From positions 1 through 43,341 of the forward strand of contig DATNPX010000017.1 in assembly GCA_036702975.1 (NCBI GenBank): a DNA stretch of 43,341 bases, given 5' to 3'. The DNA comes from DATNPX01 sp036702975. Its GTDB lineage: Bacteria > Cyanobacteriota > Vampirovibrionia > Obscuribacterales > Obscuribacteraceae. Below are positions 33,550 to 41,557 of the stretch, in pieces (the first letter of the stretch is position 1; each line of letters begins with the position of its first letter). The notes below the pieces were generated by a model that saw nothing but the letters and a program-made list of their open reading frames with translations, ran no database searches and was not told the origin of the DNA. The translations under genes and the position numbers were made by a program.

Positions 33550-33805
33550 GAGCTGCGCCTGGAGGCAATCACGGAGCAACTGGCGATCAGCTGATCTACT
33601 ATGCGGCGATTCGCCAATTTCTGAAAGACAATCGTATTTGACTTGGGTTAAGGGATGTTGGCATTTGGAGTACTAGGCTTCGTAAGGTTCGACCAACAAG
33701 CACGGCAATCGCTAGCTTCACTCTGAGGAACTAAGCATTTGGGCTGAGGCGCAATCATTCCAAGTACCGATGCCGCTCTGCATGAGTATGGGGCACAATT
33801 TTGTC

Positions 33806-34138
33806 ATGAAAACACTACTAACATTGGTAATTTTGATTTTGGTTGTGCTTGCAGCCGTTGCAACAACATGGCTCATTGCATCGAGAAAATGCACTGGTGA
33901 TACTTCTCCTAACAGTCTCGCCGGCGATTCTAATCGTTCTGATTCACTGGGGCAAACAAGTGCAACAAGTCAAAGCTCTCTCGCTCCTAGCACATCTAGC
34001 TCCTTTGAAGGGCGGGGACTAATCGAAGTTCTACCGCCACAAGCCGCTGGTTCGGAGCAGCAACCGAACCAAGTTCGGCCGATGCCTCCCAATCATCTCG
34101 TTGTGCCTCAAACCAAAAACTACGTCTGGCTAAAATAA
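33806..34138 (+). CDS. Small membrane-anchored protein
   Basis: A 110-residue protein with an N-terminal hydrophobic anchor (L-L-T-L-V-I-L-I-L-V-V-L-A-A-V-A), a Cys soon after (R-K-C-T-G), a Ser/Thr-rich linker and a Pro/Gln-rich tail. The frame is open from 33770, but Met at 33806 directly precedes the anchor. No strong ribosome site and no known family. The gap 33550-33769 shows nothing notable. Confidence 0.55.
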   Translation: MKTLLTLVILILVVLAAVATTWLIASRKCTGDTSPNSLAGDSNRSDSLGQTSATSQSSLAPSTSSSFEGRGLIEVLPPQAAGSEQQPNQVRPMPPNHLVVPQTKNYVWLK

Positions 34139-34215
34139 AAAGGTACGAGGTTAATGGTGTCCGAAAATTAGGCACCACATACGATACTATGCGCTTGAGG
34201 CTTGTGATGCACGAA

Positions 34216-34827
34216 TTAGCGGTCCCGTAATCCAATGTTTCCAGATTGGTGACCCACCATAAATTGCTGATAGAGGCTATCCACAAATTTGGTTGTGATC
34301 GGGCCCGTGCCTATTAGGAGTCTGTAATATAGTGGTCCATAGAGCAAATCTGTTGCCAGCTCAAAATCAATATCTGGTCGAATTTGTCCTTGAGCAACAG
34401 CTTTTTTCAAAATGTCAACCACGCCAAGGCGACGAGGACGAATCCATCGCTCGCGAAAAGCTTCAGCAAGTTCCTCGCTAGACTGAGCTTCTGCTAAAAG
34501 TGACCGAATTAGCATTCCATACTTGCTCTTAAAAAACTTCACTTGCAAATGGAGCTGCAACCTTAGGGATTGAGAGGCTTCTGGTACCGAGGGGAAGTCA
34601 GTTTCTGGCCCGACGAGTTCCAGTAGAGCATCCATTACCACGGCGGCTTTGTTCGGCCACCGCCGGTAAATTGTCATCTTACCGACCTTTGCTTGAGCTG
34701 CAATTTGATCAACGGTAATTCCCCGATAACCCTTAGCTGAGACCAGGTCAAGCGTAGCTCGCAAAATAGCAGTGTCTGCTTTCTCGCTACGAGGGCGACC
34801 AATTTTTGTAGCAACCATCTCTCTCAT
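34216..34827 (-). CDS. TetR/AcrR family repressor
   Basis: A 203-residue regulator with the TetR helix-turn-helix: I-L-R-A-T-L-D-L-V-S-A-K-G-Y-R-G-I-T-V-D-Q-I-A, A-Q-A-K-V-G-K-M-T-I-Y-R-R-W-P-N-K (about residues 20-60). The C-terminal region resembles the TetR_C_11-type domain (F-R-E-R-W-I-R-P-R-R), though this is uncertain. Start candidates are ATG at 34827, 34818 or 34866; I favour 34827. It is divergent from the dehydrogenase-esterase pair, whose upstream region carries repeated CGATAC/GTATCG half-sites likely bound by this repressor. Confidence 0.92.
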   Translation of the reverse strand: MREMVATKIGRPRSEKADTAILRATLDLVSAKGYRGITVDQIAAQAKVGKMTIYRRWPNKAAVVMDALLELVGPETDFPSVPEASQSLRLQLHLQVKFFKSKYGMLIRSLLAEAQSSEELAEAFRERWIRPRRLGVVDILKKAVAQGQIRPDIDFELATDLLYGPLYYRLLIGTGPITTKFVDSLYQQFMVGHQSGNIGLRDR

Positions 34828-34942
34828 TCCCCACTTTCCCTTACACACAGTAGGTGGCGGCTTCATTTAGCAAATGGAACTCTATATTTGCAGAAAAAAC
34901 AGAATGTACGTTTTTGCAACAGAAAAGAAAAATCCGCACTTG

Positions 34943-34979
34943 CGATACTCAAGGTATCGTATCATGACATTAACGATAC
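34943..34979. promoter_or_regulatory. Repeated CGATAC/GTATCG sites, probable TetR operator
   Basis: CGATAC (34943-34948), GTATCG (34954-34959) and CGATAC (34974-34979) alternate in orientation, making two overlapping inverted repeats with 5- and 14-base spacers; the second extends to GTATCGT/ACGATAC. They lie between the TetR gene and the dehydrogenase start at 35009. Confidence 0.65.
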
Positions 34980-35008
34980 TGTCGGTCTCGTTATGAAGGA
35001 GGGGCAAT

Positions 35009-35845
35009 ATGTCGCAAAAAACAGTGTTCATTACAGGTGTGAGTTCAGGTCTGGGCCGAGCCTTTGCTACCGAGTTGCTAAAAGCAGGCTATAGAGTGAT
35101 TGGCACTGTTCGCAGGCCTGAGCTTCTTGCACAATTTGAATCTCAAATGCCAGGGCAAGCATACGGGCGAGTTCTGGACGTGCGAAAACCAGATCGAATC
35201 GTGGAGGTAGTTAAGGATGTCGAAGAAAATATAGGTGCAATCGACGTGCTCATAAATAATGCAGGCTACGGACATGAAGGCGTTCTTGAAGAGTCATCGA
35301 TGACGGAACTAAGAGACCAGTTCGAGGTAAATGTTTTTGGAGCAGTGGCTATGATCAAAGCCGTTTTACCGTCTATGCGAAAACGGCGGAGCGGTCATAT
35401 CATCAACGTTACGTCCATGGGCGGACTGATGACGATGCCCGGAATATCTTTTTACTGCGGGAGCAAATACGCCTTAGAGGGCATTTCCTCATCACTCGGT
35501 AAGGAACTGAAGAGCTTTGGCATCAATGTGACGGCGCTAGCACCTGGACAATTCAGAACTGAATGGGCAGCCAGCTCCATGGTCCGTTCGCCGCGAAGTA
35601 TCGCCGACTACGATGAAATATTTGAACCCATTCGAACTGCAAGAATGAACAAGAGTGGTAAACAACCTGGGGATCCCGCCAAAGCCGGTCGTGCTGTCAT
35701 TTCCCTCATCGAGTCTACCGCACCTCCAGCACATTTGCTTTTAGGTAATGACGCTTTCGAATTTGTTAACCGGGAATTGAGCGAACTGCACTCAGAATTC
35801 GCCCAATGGGAGGCGGTAACACGTTCTACTAATTTCGACCAATAA
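35009..35845 (+). CDS. Short-chain dehydrogenase/reductase
   Basis: A 278-residue classical SDR. The cofactor motif is T-G-V-S-S-G-L-G (9-16), followed by N-N-A-G (83-86), catalytic Ser136 in N-V-T-S-M and Y-C-G-S-K (Tyr149, Lys153). An Arg pair (V-R-R, 34-36) after strand 2 suggests NADP(H) use. The substrate is unknown, probably an alcohol or ketone. AAGGAGG stands before the ATG. It is followed after 35 bases by an esterase gene, and both are probably controlled by the divergent TetR, suggesting an inducible detoxification or degradation pair. Confidence 0.93.
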   Translation: MSQKTVFITGVSSGLGRAFATELLKAGYRVIGTVRRPELLAQFESQMPGQAYGRVLDVRKPDRIVEVVKDVEENIGAIDVLINNAGYGHEGVLEESSMTELRDQFEVNVFGAVAMIKAVLPSMRKRRSGHIINVTSMGGLMTMPGISFYCGSKYALEGISSSLGKELKSFGINVTALAPGQFRTEWAASSMVRSPRSIADYDEIFEPIRTARMNKSGKQPGDPAKAGRAVISLIESTAPPAHLLLGNDAFEFVNRELSELHSEFAQWEAVTRSTNFDQ

Positions 35846-35880
35846 AAGCAAAGCGATATAAGTCACCAAAGGCAACTCTC

Positions 35881-36789
35881 ATGGCAAGCATTGAAAGCAG
35901 TCAGCTCGTTGATTTATTCAAACGTCTCAGCACTGCCATTGCAGCTCAAACGGATATCACACCGGAACAGATAAGATCGGTGATGGAACATATGGGGGAC
36001 GCCACCGCAGAACCTGGCAGAGTGGATTTTATCGAGGTAGAAATCTCCGGTATTCCTGCGATTTGGTGTATACCAAAACACTGCGCTCACGACCGAGTCC
36101 TACTTTGCGCACACGGCGGCGGCTATATTTCTGGCTCAATGTATTCGCACCGAAAGATGTACGCTCACTTTGCCAAGAAAATCGGCTGCCGGGCCCTTAT
36201 TCCAAATTACGGACTGGCGCCCGAAAATCACCACCCAGGGCCAGTCAACGATCTATCACACGTTTATCAGTGGCTGCTCAACCAAGGAATAAAATCGGAA
36301 CATATTGCCATCGCAGGGGATTCGTGCGGCGGCAGCCTGGCAATCACAATTCTTCTTCTTCTGCGCGAATTGGGACTTCCTCTTCCGGCGGCAGCCATGC
36401 CGTTGTCTCCATGGATTGACCTTGAGCATACTGCAAAATCATTCGAGAGCAATAAAACTAAAGATGCTCTGGTCTCCCGTGATATGGCGGAAAATATGGC
36501 CGCACTCTTTCTTGGTGAGAACGGAGACCGAAGAACACCGCTTGCTAATCCTCTATTCGCGGATTTAAAAAAACTTCCTGCGGTTTACATTCAAGTGGGC
36601 GCCTTCGAGGTGCTGCTCGATGACAGTCATTTATTGGCCCAGGCACTGAGAAAAGCTGGTGTAGATGTCACACTCGAAGTGTTTCCAGAGATGCAACATA
36701 TTTTTCATCTCCTGGCCGGAACTGCACCAGAAGCAAACGACGCCATCGATAAATATGCAAAATGGGTGATTCCCAGGCTCGGGCTTTAG
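35881..36789 (+). CDS. HSL-family alpha/beta hydrolase (esterase)
   Basis: A 302-residue esterase of the hormone-sensitive lipase group. The oxyanion motif is H-G-G-G-Y (78-82), nucleophile Ser148 is in G-D-S-C-G-G, and the acid is in G-A-F-E-V-L-L-D-D with the His in M-Q-H-I-F. It would hydrolyse short acyl esters, perhaps lactones. It lies 35 bases after the dehydrogenase and shares its regulation. AAAGG precedes the ATG by about 9 bases. Confidence 0.93.
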   Translation: MASIESSQLVDLFKRLSTAIAAQTDITPEQIRSVMEHMGDATAEPGRVDFIEVEISGIPAIWCIPKHCAHDRVLLCAHGGGYISGSMYSHRKMYAHFAKKIGCRALIPNYGLAPENHHPGPVNDLSHVYQWLLNQGIKSEHIAIAGDSCGGSLAITILLLLRELGLPLPAAAMPLSPWIDLEHTAKSFESNKTKDALVSRDMAENMAALFLGENGDRRTPLANPLFADLKKLPAVYIQVGAFEVLLDDSHLLAQALRKAGVDVTLEVFPEMQHIFHLLAGTAPEANDAIDKYAKWVIPRLGL

Positions 36790-36950
36790 CATTATGACAA
36801 TTGCAACTTGTTTTGCCCGGTCAAGCTGACAATGCAAGCTTCCAATCGATGATGTTTGCAATTCCCGCATGCGATGGCAATCGAGCAGAGACTAGCCAAT
36901 ACAGCATTTGCAAATGTGCGAGTGAGCTGGTTACCACTTTTGTCGTTAAG

Positions 36951-37229
36951 AGCCTGGCCATTAAAAGCTACAACAGTTTTCGAGCACGATTAGGTGGGAG
37001 AAACACGACCAAATTTCGAAAACTATGTTTATCAATCGTTGATTCGGCGGCCTCTAAATCAGCATCTTGGAATCATCTTCCGACCTTCCCGCCAACTGGA
37101 TAGAATCCCCAAACGACAAGCAGTGAGCATTTCGACTCCTCCTCTCAAGCCAATTTGCGGCTCATCGTGAGAGCAGGCTATCCAGTAGGTCCTGGCGAGG
37201 TCCGATAAAAAATGAAAGGTGAGTTCAAA
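36951..37229 (+). repeat. Duplicated leader, copy 1
   Basis: About 279 bases before the first zinc-ribbon gene are similar along their whole length to 41283-41557 before the second copy, including a GTGGGAGAAACACG block, an ATCGTTGATTC block and the AAAGGTGAGTTCAAA ribosome-site block. It contains no convincing frame. The rest of 36790-36950 shows nothing recognisable. Confidence 0.85.
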
Positions 37230-37691
37230 ATGTCTAGAACGTTAGAAACTCAAAACGCCGAGCTGCATTGCAGCAACAACTCTTGCACCCACAACCCTGT
37301 CCTGGCAAGGTCAGAAAAAAGTGTCACGGCACACTTCTACCCCGGTCATGCCATTTCAGGCGGCTCGATCGAAACTGATTGGCAAATGCACCGTGACCAA
37401 GGGCATCTTGTCGGTTGTGATGTCTGCGGCATCCAGCCTGAATGGGCTCGTCCCGTAACCGCCGGAGAGAACACCAGCAAGCTCCATTTCTACCCGGCCT
37501 CAGCGCTCTCTGGTGGCAGCATCGAGACAGACTGGGCACGCCACCGGCAAGAAGCAAAAATCGTCGGATGCCACAGATGTGGCATTAGGCCTGAGCGGCC
37601 ACTGGTTGGTGAAACCACTGCAGACCGGTATGCCGAATTACAGGACAGGCTCTATGGTGCCGGTGGAGCGCCTATTTCCGGTAGCCTGTAA
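37230..37691 (+). CDS. Zinc-ribbon repeat protein, truncated paralogue
   Basis: A 153-residue protein paralogous to the first part of the product at 41558. It has two units of the form H-F-Y-P-(G/A)-(H/S)-A-(I/L)-S-G-G-S-I-E-T-D-W, each ending in G-C-(D/H)-(V/R)-C-G-I, which look like small zinc-binding modules. Compared with the paralogue it lacks the segment with C-R-C-G-H after the first C-S-N-N-S-C, so the first zinc site is probably lost. It stops at 37691, where the paralogue goes on to a DJ-1/PfpI domain. The start at 37230 follows the GGTGAG site shared with the paralogue. Confidence 0.7.
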   Translation: MSRTLETQNAELHCSNNSCTHNPVLARSEKSVTAHFYPGHAISGGSIETDWQMHRDQGHLVGCDVCGIQPEWARPVTAGENTSKLHFYPASALSGGSIETDWARHRQEAKIVGCHRCGIRPERPLVGETTADRYAELQDRLYGAGGAPISGSL

Positions 37692-37827
37692 GTGTCCGGC
37701 AAATAGTGCTTCTAAGCCAACCGACAACGAGCCGGCTGCGCAACCAGCAACAGAAACCGCAGCATATCAGGTGGTGGGTGATACCACTCAAACAATAGAG
37801 CCGTGCACCTATCGCACGTACCGATAG
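37692..37827 (+). pseudogene. Remnant of the linker of the zinc-ribbon paralogue
   Basis: After the stop, a shifted frame encodes K-P-T-D-N-E-P-A-A-Q-P-A-T-E-T-A, matching the S-N-D-S-V-G-Q-P-A-T-T-S-A linker of the longer paralogue. The PfpI domain itself is absent. This indicates that copy 1 was once longer and has been frameshifted and deleted. Confidence 0.5.
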
Positions 37828-37933
37828 GTGCCGAGTGCGGTCGCATAAGCACAAATCTAGCGTTTACCCTGCGTTAGATTCTTGCCGCGACCGCGCTAAG
37901 AACACTCCTCTCGCCTGACTCAGGTGTGTTCTT
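37805..37933 (+). other. Three successive stem-loops (structured intergenic region)
   Basis: Stem 1: GCACCTATCG/CGATAGGTGC (37805-37831). Stem 2: outer GCGGTCGC/GCGACCGC (37837-37844 with 37887-37894) enclosing AATCTAGCG/CGTTAGATT with one G-U pair. Stem 3: AAGAACAC/GTGTTCTT (37898-37905 with 37926-37933), followed by TTAAAT. Stem 3 could act as a terminator; the set could be a structured leader of the gene at 37963. Confidence 0.6.
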
Positions 37934-37962
37934 TAAATAAAGACCAGGCACAAGGATAAATC

Positions 37963-39114
37963 ATGAAAAACGCTACTTACATTCCCAGCCTCAATGAGAC
38001 ACTACAGAATGATACAGACGGCCGCTACATGGTACTGGAGCGCCGAGCCAACCAGTCTTCCAGCCAGATCGACAAGCTCAACAGCCTGCCCAAGCTAAGC
38101 TGCACTTTAGCCAATTTACACGAGAAACAGTTTCGCGCGAGATTGGCGCAGCTCTCAAATCCAACAGAACGTCTGATCGTTCTTGACAAACAGCGCAATC
38201 TTAGAGCCGGCTATGCCAGCGCTGTGCTGCTCACCCACGAAGTACAGTCGCACGTGAAAGTCATCTTCGATTCCATGGCCATTCTCCTTCCAGGCAAGCA
38301 CGAAGGAATTTTCGGCCGGAATAATTTTTGGGACCGGCCCAAAGACAATTTTTCCAATCCGATCATGGCTAATCTGGCTAACTTCGCTCTGTTGCACAAA
38401 GACCATTGCCCCGATCCGGGCGAGACAGCCAGGTCGCTCGACAGCGTACCCGACTTGGCGCCAGGGGAAATACAAAGAGCCCTGCGCGAGCTATTCGATG
38501 ATGTCTGCCGCAAAGGAAAGACCGAACAAGTCATTGGAAGCAACCTCTTCTATATCAAGTTGGACCGCACCTTGCTGCGGCTTACAGAGCTGGATTCGGC
38601 CTACGAACAGGCAAATGAATTATGGAAGCGATACGAGGCGGCCAAAGCAGCCTTCGTTTCGGCCAAAGCAGCTCTAAACGAGCCGCAATTTGCCTCGCGT
38701 TTGGAGCAGGCAATTCAGTCCGCCGATACGGAAAAGGAGCAGCAGATCAAAGCCGAGCACGATCGTGCAAGAGTTCAGTTTTACTGTGCCATCCATGCCT
38801 GCGTGTACTTCTATGATCGGCTCGCAGAGGTTCGCGCCAGACTCAACAAGGCTCTTAAAGCCACTGTCGCCGGTATTGACGCCGCCGACTTGAATCTTTA
38901 CACCGTACCCAAGCTGGACGAATTATACAGAGACAAGGTGCGCAACAACTGCCTGGTTGCTAGCAAAATGATCGCAAACTTCGACAATGCGGCTCCCAGA
39001 CCAAGTCTTTCCAGCCTGGACGAAAACACCAAACTGGCCGTAAGCAGGCTATTAAACAGCTACCAGTCATTGAGTGATTACATCGGAGACCTCATGGTAG
39101 CGTCTCTCGGATAG
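37963..39114 (+). CDS. Orphan helical/coiled-coil protein
   Basis: A 383-residue cytosolic protein with no family I recognise. Residues about 190-300 are strongly helical with coiled-coil character (Y-E-Q-A-N-E-L-W-K-R-Y-E-A-A-K-A-A, D-T-E-K-E-Q-Q-I-K-A-E-H-D-R-A). An earlier region (about 115-150) has F-G-R-N-N-F-W-D-R-P-K-D-N-F. There is no signal peptide or membrane helix. AAGGAT precedes the ATG by about 6 bases. It sits between the truncated zinc-ribbon copy and the LRR pair and may act with them. Confidence 0.75.
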   Translation: MKNATYIPSLNETLQNDTDGRYMVLERRANQSSSQIDKLNSLPKLSCTLANLHEKQFRARLAQLSNPTERLIVLDKQRNLRAGYASAVLLTHEVQSHVKVIFDSMAILLPGKHEGIFGRNNFWDRPKDNFSNPIMANLANFALLHKDHCPDPGETARSLDSVPDLAPGEIQRALRELFDDVCRKGKTEQVIGSNLFYIKLDRTLLRLTELDSAYEQANELWKRYEAAKAAFVSAKAALNEPQFASRLEQAIQSADTEKEQQIKAEHDRARVQFYCAIHACVYFYDRLAEVRARLNKALKATVAGIDAADLNLYTVPKLDELYRDKVRNNCLVASKMIANFDNAAPRPSLSSLDENTKLAVSRLLNSYQSLSDYIGDLMVASLG

Positions 39115-39219
39115 CGTTCGATGTTCTATAACATGCTGCCTAATCAGCGGTGCAACCTGAACTGCTAGCGGCTCTGTACGAAGGAGTCGCTAGCGCAACA
39201 TATTCGCATGGAGATTGCA

Positions 39220-39984
39220 ATGATACTTACATCTAAAGAAGCAATTGCCGCCTATTTCTGGGAGCATCCGGGGCTGGAACGTCTTGAACTCCGCGACGGC
39301 TCTGGGGTTTTAAGCTTGCCGCCCCTGCCGAGCTCGCTGACCTCCCTGCTGGTCTACAACTGTCCGGAGCTCGTTAGCCTACCGGAACTGCCGAGCTCGC
39401 TGACTTACCTGCGGACCTATAACTGCCCGGAGCTCATTAGCCTGCCAGCACTACCGAGATCGCTGGTCGATCTGCAGGTTCTCGGACCCTCCAAGATTGC
39501 TAACCTGCCCGCCTTGCCAGCTTCGCTGGCCGATCTGTGCATTTCCGACTGCCCCAAGATAATGAACTTGCCGGCATTGCCGGACTCGCTGATAAATCTA
39601 CGAGTTACGAACTGCTCCGGTCTCATAGGATTGCCAGCGCTGCCGAGCTCGCTGAACAATTTGCTGCTTGAGAATTGCGCTGGAATTTCGAGCTTGCCGG
39701 CACTGCCGAGTTCCTTGACCACTCTCCTGATTGAATACTCAATGATGACGAGCTTGCCAGAACTGCCGAACTCATTGGTTAGTCTGATGGTTTACGGTTG
39801 CCCCAATATTACGAGCCTGCCTGTGCTGCCGAATTCATTGACCGGACTTCGGCTCCGCGGTTGCCCCAAGATTACGAGCCTGCCTGTGCTGCCGAACTCG
39901 CTTGGCGAACTATCCGTCGTCGAGTGTGGGATAAAGAGCGGCAGTGCGTTGCGGTTCGGGAACCTGAGGATCGAGATCCAATAG
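39220..39984 (+). CDS. Leucine-rich-repeat protein, 10 repeats
   Basis: A 254-residue protein: a short N-terminal cap (M-I-L-T-S-K-E-A-I-A-A-Y-F-W-E-H) followed by ten near-identical 21-residue LRRs of the form L-P-x-L-P-x-S-L-x-x-L-x-V-x-x-C-P-x-I. The L-P-x-L-P-x-S-L part matches the bacterial IpaH/YopM-type LRR, but the Asn of the usual ladder is replaced by Cys-Pro. No signal peptide or effector domain is present. The ATG at 39220 is chosen for GGAG 6 bases before it; an ATG at 39208 is possible. It was tandemly duplicated to give the next gene. Confidence 0.88.
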   Translation: MILTSKEAIAAYFWEHPGLERLELRDGSGVLSLPPLPSSLTSLLVYNCPELVSLPELPSSLTYLRTYNCPELISLPALPRSLVDLQVLGPSKIANLPALPASLADLCISDCPKIMNLPALPDSLINLRVTNCSGLIGLPALPSSLNNLLLENCAGISSLPALPSSLTTLLIEYSMMTSLPELPNSLVSLMVYGCPNITSLPVLPNSLTGLRLRGCPKITSLPVLPNSLGELSVVECGIKSGSALRFGNLRIEIQ

Positions 39985-40107
39985 TAAGGGGCTTCAGAGA
40001 TGGCATGCATCCAGACGGATGCACGTCCATCTCGGTCGCGGTTCAACCTGAACTGCTAGCGGCTCTGTATGAGTCGCTAGCACAGCCATATCTGAATGGA
40101 GATTACG

Positions 40108-41004
40108 ATGATATTTAGATCTAAAGAAAAAATTGCCGCTTACTTCTGGGAGAATCAGGGGCTGAAACACCTTGAGCTTCGCGACTGCTCCGGCTTTTCG
40201 AGCTTGCCTACGCTGCCGAGCTCGCTCATATCCTTATTGGTCAGCAACTGTCCTGAAATTTCAAGTCTGCCGGAGTTGCCGAGCGCGCTAGGTTATCTCA
40301 CGGTCGACAATTGCCCCTCGCTGACAAGCTTGCCGGCCTTGCCGAAATCACTGACCAAGCTGTCCGTGTACGACTGTCCGGAGATCACCAACTTACCAGC
40401 ACTACCGAGCTCCCTGGCCGATATGCACGTTTTCAGATGCTCTAGAATTGCCAACCTGCCTATCTTGCCGGATTTCATGACCGATCTGCAGATTTGTCAT
40501 TGCCCGAGGATAACGAACTTGCCGGCATTGCCGCACTCACTGATAAATTTGCGGGTTTCCGACTGCTCTGAGCTTATAGGACTGCCGGGGCTGCCGAGCT
40601 CTTTGACCACTCTGCAACTTGGTGATTGTTCTCGGTTCTCGAGCCTGCCCGCACTGCCGAGTGCCTTGACCAGTCTGCTGATTGAATGCTGCCCTGGCAT
40701 TATAAGCCTGCCGGCACTGCCGGACTCGCTGACCTATCTGCAGGTCGACGACTGGCCCAGGCTTTTGGGCCTGCCGAAACTGCCGAACTCATTGGTTAGT
40801 CTGATGGTTTACGAATTCCCCCTGCTGTTGAGTCTGCCGGAGCTGCCAAATTCATTGACTGAACTTCGGCTTTTCGGTTGCCCCAAGATTTCGAGACTGC
40901 CGGCGCTGCCGAGCTCGCTTACCGAACTCTCTATCGAGAAGTGTCCTGGGCTCTCGAGCAGCGGCGTAATGCAGCTCGGGAACATGAATATCGAGATTCA
41001 ATAA
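40108..41004 (+). CDS. Leucine-rich-repeat protein, 12 repeats
   Basis: A 298-residue paralogue of the upstream LRR protein with twelve 21-residue repeats and the same cap (M-I-F-R-S-K-E-K-I-A-A-Y-F-W-E) and end (S-S-G-V-M-Q-L-G-N-M-N-I-E-I-Q, versus G-N-L-R-I-E-I-Q in copy 1). Its upstream 60-80 bases also match those of copy 1 (GCAACCTGAACTGCTAGCGG in copy 1, one difference here), so the duplication includes the leader. The GGAG site before 40108 is conserved. Likely a protein-binding scaffold; the target is unknown. Confidence 0.88.
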   Translation: MIFRSKEKIAAYFWENQGLKHLELRDCSGFSSLPTLPSSLISLLVSNCPEISSLPELPSALGYLTVDNCPSLTSLPALPKSLTKLSVYDCPEITNLPALPSSLADMHVFRCSRIANLPILPDFMTDLQICHCPRITNLPALPHSLINLRVSDCSELIGLPGLPSSLTTLQLGDCSRFSSLPALPSALTSLLIECCPGIISLPALPDSLTYLQVDDWPRLLGLPKLPNSLVSLMVYEFPLLLSLPELPNSLTELRLFGCPKISRLPALPSSLTELSIEKCPGLSSSGVMQLGNMNIEIQ

Positions 41005-41038
41005 TTGCGTGGCATTTCGTTATGGAATGCAATGCAGA

Positions 41039-41109
41039 TTGCCATGAGAGATTCTCTGCGCAGAAGCTCTCATGGCAAAGGGCGCGGCAGCTTTGCAAAA
41101 TTTTTTTTT
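41039..41109 (+). terminator. Long hairpin plus T-run after the LRR pair
   Basis: TTGCCATGAGAG and CTCTCATGGCAA (41039-41050, 41067-41078) form a perfect 12-bp stem with further pairing inside (TTCT/AGAA). Nine T follow at 41101-41109, about 22 bases after the stem, so it may end the LRR transcript, although the T-run is not adjacent. Confidence 0.5.
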
Positions 41110-41282
41110 CGACTCCCTTGGGTTCGCGACAATGCAGCATAGCTACCAGTTTGGCAAAACCAGCTGTACCACTGATAACTGTCAAAGCTTTCGCGAGTTT
41201 TTTCAATTGACGCCGGACCGCCTTGTGGTTTTGGTCCATTTTTTTGTTAGCAGGATTGGGATCTACCAGTTTTTCCCTTGCC

Positions 41283-41557
41283 AGCCTGGCTATTAAAAGC
41301 TGCCAGAGGTTTTGAGCGCGGTTACGTGGGAGAAACACGCCTGGTGGCGCAAAGTATGTTTATTAATCGTTGATTCAGCGTCCTCCAAATTGGCAGTTTA
41401 TGATCATCTTCCGATCTTCACCGCCTCCTGGACAGAATCTCCGAACAACAAGCAGCTAAGACATATCGACTTCTCCTCCAGCAAGTTTCGGCTTGTCGTG
41501 AGAGCCTCTCAATCGGTATCGGTGAAGTTCAATCTAAAGAAGAAAGGTGAGTTCAAA
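41283..41557 (+). repeat. Duplicated leader, copy 2
   Basis: A 275-base region similar to 36951-37229, ending in the same AAAGGTGAGTTCAAA before the ATG. Although the frame upstream of 41558 happens to be open to 41312, the match to copy 1 (where it is closed) argues that this is a non-coding leader. The stretch 41110-41282 shows no supported gene. Confidence 0.85.

Noticed and set aside
39220..41004. Repeats in the LRR genes as a DNA-level repeat array
   Set aside because: They are explained by the 21-residue protein repeats; the DNA is diverged between units.
40931..41338. 135-residue leftward frame after the LRR genes
   Set aside because: It overlaps the LRR gene end, the hairpin and the duplicated leader. 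No start signal and no counterpart in the other leader copy.
41312..41557. 82-residue N-terminal extension of the zinc-ribbon/PfpI protein
   Set aside because: The equivalent region in copy A is not open in that frame, and both copies share a strong ribosome site directly before the later ATG.
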